From positions 1 to 18,258 of the forward strand of contig JBCCYI010000077.1 of assembly GCA_039189975.1 (NCBI GenBank): a stretch of DNA of 18,258 bases, read 5' to 3'. The notes beneath the pieces are model-generated. The model had not been told where the DNA came from. It ran no database searches and saw only the letters and a program-made list of their open reading frames with translations. Positions within the stretch are counted from its first letter, which is position 1. Each line of letters opens with the position of its first letter. Of this stretch, positions 16,134 to 18,258 are shown piece after piece. The position numbers and the translations under genes were made by a program. The stretch comes from HLUCCA09 sp039189975 (GTDB taxonomy: Bacteria; Pseudomonadota; Alphaproteobacteria; Rhodobacterales; Rhodobacteraceae).

Positions 16134-16697
16134 ATGCCAAGCGAAGACGATACCGCCCGGATCGCTGATTTTCTCGCCGGCCGATTGACGCCAGATGCGG
16201 CCACCGCGTTCCAGGCGCGGCTGGAGACGGACGCCGAGCTTGCCGCCATGACGGCCTTGGCGCGCGGGGTCCGCGACGTCGAGGCCGCGCAGGACGAAGG
16301 CCCCGGCGCGTTCGGGTGGGCACGGCTCTCCCGCAGGATCGATGCGGAGGCGGTGACGGTCCGACAGTCCTGGCGCGTCCCGCTCTGGCAGGCGGCTGCC
16401 GCGGTGGTCCTTGGCATCGGCCTTTGGCAAGCCGCAGTAGTGCCGACATTCGTCGGCGAGCCGGGCCTGGTGACGGCATCGGGGGACAGCGATACGGCGG
16501 TGCGGGTCGCGTTTCGCCCCGATGCACCCGCCGGCGAGATCGCAGAGGTCTTGCGCAGTCTTCAGGCGGAAATCATCGCAGGGCCGAGCGCGGTCGGCCT
16601 GTACCTCGTGGTGCCAACCGGCGGCGGTGCGCTGCCCGACCTGGCCGAGGCGCTCAGCACGCGCGATGACCTTGTCGAAAGCGCCACCCTCCCTTGA
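16134..16697 (+). CDS. Single-pass anti-sigma factor-like protein with subtilase propeptide-like C-terminal domain
   Basis: 187 residues from the ATG at 16134 (AAAGGA upstream). The N-terminal part (1-80) is helical and typical of anti-sigma cytoplasmic domains (IADFLAGRLTPDAATAFQAR, then DAELAAMTALARGV). It has no cysteine, so it is not a zinc-binding ZAS domain. One membrane helix spans about 82-105. The extracytoplasmic domain (about 118-187) has AVRVAFRPDAPAGEIAEVL, QAEIIAGPSAVGLYLVV, and LAEALSTRDDLVESATL. This beta-alpha-beta-beta-alpha-beta-like pattern resembles I9/fervidolysin-type propeptides of S8 proteases. It is divergent from the S8 peptidase gene and convergent with the ECF sigma gene, 75 nt apart. 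The anti-sigma role is inferred from topology and neighbours. The propeptide likeness is by eye and needs a profile search. Confidence 0.75.
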   Translation: MPSEDDTARIADFLAGRLTPDAATAFQARLETDAELAAMTALARGVRDVEAAQDEGPGAFGWARLSRRIDAEAVTVRQSWRVPLWQAAAAVVLGIGLWQAAVVPTFVGEPGLVTASGDSDTAVRVAFRPDAPAGEIAEVLRSLQAEIIAGPSAVGLYLVVPTGGGALPDLAEALSTRDDLVESATLP

Positions 16698-16772
16698 GAC
16701 CCCCAGGGGCAATGGCGGCGGCCCTGCTCCGGCGGAGCAATCGTTGCCAAACGCGCCGTGCGCGACGTGCCT

Positions 16773-17312
16773 CTATGCGGGGCCTCCGAGACAACGCGCC
16801 ATCAACCGTTTGGCATGATGAACGCGGGTCTTCACCGTGCCGACGGCAAGGTCCTCCAGCTCAGCGATCTCGGGGTAGGTCAGCTCCTGAAAGAAGGCGA
16901 GATGCAGGACGAGGCGGTGCGCGGCACTCAATGTGTCCAGACACTGGCGCACCATCGCGGCGCTTTGGCTGGCGGCGGTGACCTCCTCAGGGTTCATGGA
17001 CTCGTCGGGGATTGTCTCATCCGGCTCCGTGGGCACATCACGTCCGGTGCGGCGCAACCGATCGATCGCCTTGTTGCGTGCGATCGCAAAGAGCCATCCC
17101 CGCGCCGACCCGCGCCCTTGTTGCGCGGCGGCCTGCCGCCACACGTCGAGCATCACATCCTGCAGCGCATCCGCGGCTTCGTGAGGGTCGCGCAACCGGG
17201 TACGGATAAACCTGTAGAGAACCGTCTGGTAGCGGTCGTAGAGGACGCGCATGGCGGCCTTGTCGCCCGTGCCGATTGCGGCAAGGAGCTCAGTATCGGT
17301 CGGCGCGGTCAC
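16773..17312 (-). CDS. ECF-type RNA polymerase sigma factor
   Basis: 179 residues from a GTG at 17312, with AGGA about seven bases upstream. Region sigma-2 (about 20-90) has LYDRYQTVLYRFIRTRL, EAADALQDVMLDVWRQ, and GWLFAIARNKAIDRLRR. Region sigma-4 (about 122-175) has LDTLSAAHRLVLHLAFFQ, LTYPEIAELEDLAVGTVK, and TRVHHAKRLMARCL, the helix-turn-helix that reads -35 elements. There is no sigma-3 region, as expected for this class. It directs RNA polymerase to promoters of its own regulon, probably when released from a membrane anti-sigma factor. Unusually for such pairs, the likely anti-sigma gene is not co-transcribed but lies downstream in the opposite orientation, so the two mRNAs converge. 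Confidence 0.93.
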   Translation of the reverse strand: MTAPTDTELLAAIGTGDKAAMRVLYDRYQTVLYRFIRTRLRDPHEAADALQDVMLDVWRQAAAQQGRGSARGWLFAIARNKAIDRLRRTGRDVPTEPDETIPDESMNPEEVTAASQSAAMVRQCLDTLSAAHRLVLHLAFFQELTYPEIAELEDLAVGTVKTRVHHAKRLMARCLGGPA

Positions 17313-17562
17313 GGTATGGTCCTGCTCTCTCCGCGGTAGGTGCGCCTAAGTCAAACAGCGGCGGCGCGGACGTCAAGTTCGCGCGTCATCCGTGGCACAT
17401 TTTTGCGAGGACCAGGCGCCGACGGCCACGCCAGGGCGCGCGCGAGCGGGACAACTCCATTCTGTGGGAGCTGCGGCAGTGGTCGTACCGGAAGACGGAC
17501 GCACTCAAGCGTCTCCGATGGCCCGGAACCTGCCTGCGACCCGCATGGTCCGAAGCGCAGGG
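17313..17562. other. 250-nt intergenic region upstream of the sigma factor gene
   Basis: It lies between the sigma factor start and the EAL-protein stop. On the minus strand a CGAACTTGACG segment (about 17371-17381) lies roughly 60 nt before the sigma start and could be a -35 element: GAACTT for an ECF factor or TTGACG for the housekeeping one. No convincing -10 accompanies it. I see no terminator hairpin for the EAL gene and no plausible small gene. Confidence 0.4.
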
Positions 17563-18258
17563 CTAAGGCTGCCCCGATGCGGCACGCATGCGGCGGCTGG
17601 ACGCGGATCGCGCGGAGACCTTTTGCAGCGCTTCGTCAAATCCCTGCCGGGCAAATTCCGCCAGCTCTTCAAAGGGCATGGGTGGCGCAAAAAAATGCCC
17701 CTGAAACGCATCGCAACCCAGGTCGTGCAGGATGTCGACATGTGCCTCGGTCTCGACCCCCTCGGCCAGCACGTCTATCCCCAGCGCCTTGCCCATCTCG
17801 ATCATGCTTGCAACCAGGCTGCGTGCCGTCTCACTTCTGTCGATCGGGGCAACAAGTTCCCTGTCAAGTTTCATGATGTCGGGACTAAGCTTCTGCAGCG
17901 AGATCACGGACGCATGGCCGGACCCGAAATCGTCCATTTCGATACCAAAGTCCTGGAACCTCAGGTCATTGATCCGCTCGAGAAACTCCGCATCCTGTCC
18001 TTCGAGGAGCACGCTCTCGAGGATCTCCAAAGAAACGCGGGTAAAGCCGATGTCCTTGCTCCGCACGATGCGGGCGAGGTCGGGGTTGGTGATCTGCGCG
18101 AGCCCCGCATTGAAGGAGATCTTCGGAACAAAGAGGCCTTCTCCATTCAGATCGGCCATGCGATCCAGTCCGTAGTTGATGACCTGGCGGTCGATCTCAG
18201 GCACGAGCTTGAGCTGCTCGGCGACCGGCAGGAACGCATCCGGTGTAAGGACCCCGCG
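17563..18258 (-). CDS. EAL-domain cyclic-di-GMP phosphodiesterase, N-terminus outside window
   Basis: The frame is open from the right edge to a TAG at 17563, giving 231 residues of a longer protein. It begins within the EAL domain (LTPDAFLPVAEQLKLVPEID), so the EAL motif itself and any sensor or GGDEF domain lie beyond the window. The visible catalytic features fit an active enzyme that hydrolyses c-di-GMP to pGpG: KISFNAG (Mg-binding Asn), LEILES (Glu), DDFGSGHASV (Asp-Asp), IMKLDREL (Lys), VLAEGVET (Glu), and DAFQGHFFAPPMP. DDFGSGHAS differs slightly from the usual DDFGTGYSS. The C-terminal tail of about 25 residues is Ser/Arg-rich and unstructured. It affects motility/biofilm choice in general; there is no direct link to the neighbouring sigma cluster. 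Confidence 0.92.
   Translation of the reverse strand, partial: RGVLTPDAFLPVAEQLKLVPEIDRQVINYGLDRMADLNGEGLFVPKISFNAGLAQITNPDLARIVRSKDIGFTRVSLEILESVLLEGQDAEFLERINDLRFQDFGIEMDDFGSGHASVISLQKLSPDIMKLDRELVAPIDRSETARSLVASMIEMGKALGIDVLAEGVETEAHVDILHDLGCDAFQGHFFAPPMPFEELAEFARQGFDEALQKVSARSASSRRMRAASGQP

Noticed and set aside
16708..16748. Imperfect nested inverted repeats (GGCAA/TTGCC around TGCTCCGGCGGAGCA) between the convergent anti-sigma and sigma genes
   Set aside because: The position suits a terminator, but the outer arms are only 5 bp, the inner loop is tight and no T tract follows, so I did not call it.
1..18258. Mobile element, phage or defence island
   Set aside because: No transposase, integrase, terminal repeats, tRNA-linked attachment site or defence-type nuclease was found, and base composition looks even across the window.

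Overview
The window is about 18 kb of GC-rich, densely packed bacterial chromosome. Codon use, the closeness of the proteins to Rhodobacterales-type families (a CaiD-like crotonase, a DUF3179 protein, an RTX protein, an ECF sigma module) and short Shine-Dalgarno-led spacers suggest a marine alphaproteobacterium, probably Rhodobacteraceae. That placement is inference from gene content; no rRNA or other marker gene is present. I saw no tRNA, rRNA, CRISPR array, insertion sequence or integrase.

Layout. Positions 1-1772 (minus) hold most of an exported double serine protease arranged trypsin-PDZ-trypsin, whose C-terminus lies beyond the left edge. Positions 1949-5954 (minus) are a tightly coupled three-gene operon transcribed as acyl-CoA dehydrogenase, NDP-forming acyl-CoA synthetase, then CaiD-like enoyl-CoA hydratase. 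Its stop and start codons overlap by 1 and 4 nt. It looks like a CoA-thioester catabolic module for carnitine/crotonobetaine or a similar acid. A 454-nt divergent spacer follows, then an exported DUF3179 protein (6409-7791, plus) with a strong hairpin after it.

Positions 8038-9744 (plus) encode an RTX protein that is almost entirely one uninterrupted run of 53 calcium-binding nonapeptides. Next come two alpha/beta-hydrolase genes 12 nt apart (9969-11630 and 11643-12512), the first with an N-terminal multi-pass membrane domain. A glutamate decarboxylase follows (12623-14020). It keeps the C-terminal autoinhibitory histidine and is coupled by a 4-nt overlap to a six-helix membrane protein (14017-14877).

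The right end (14909-17312) is the most interesting region: an exported subtilase (minus), a single-pass anti-sigma-like protein (plus) divergent from it, and an ECF sigma factor (minus) convergent with the anti-sigma gene. The extracytoplasmic domain of the anti-sigma-like protein reads like a subtilase propeptide. This suggests a signalling circuit in which the subtilase recognises, is inhibited by, or cleaves the anti-sigma factor. The window ends inside an EAL-domain c-di-GMP phosphodiesterase (17563-18258, minus).
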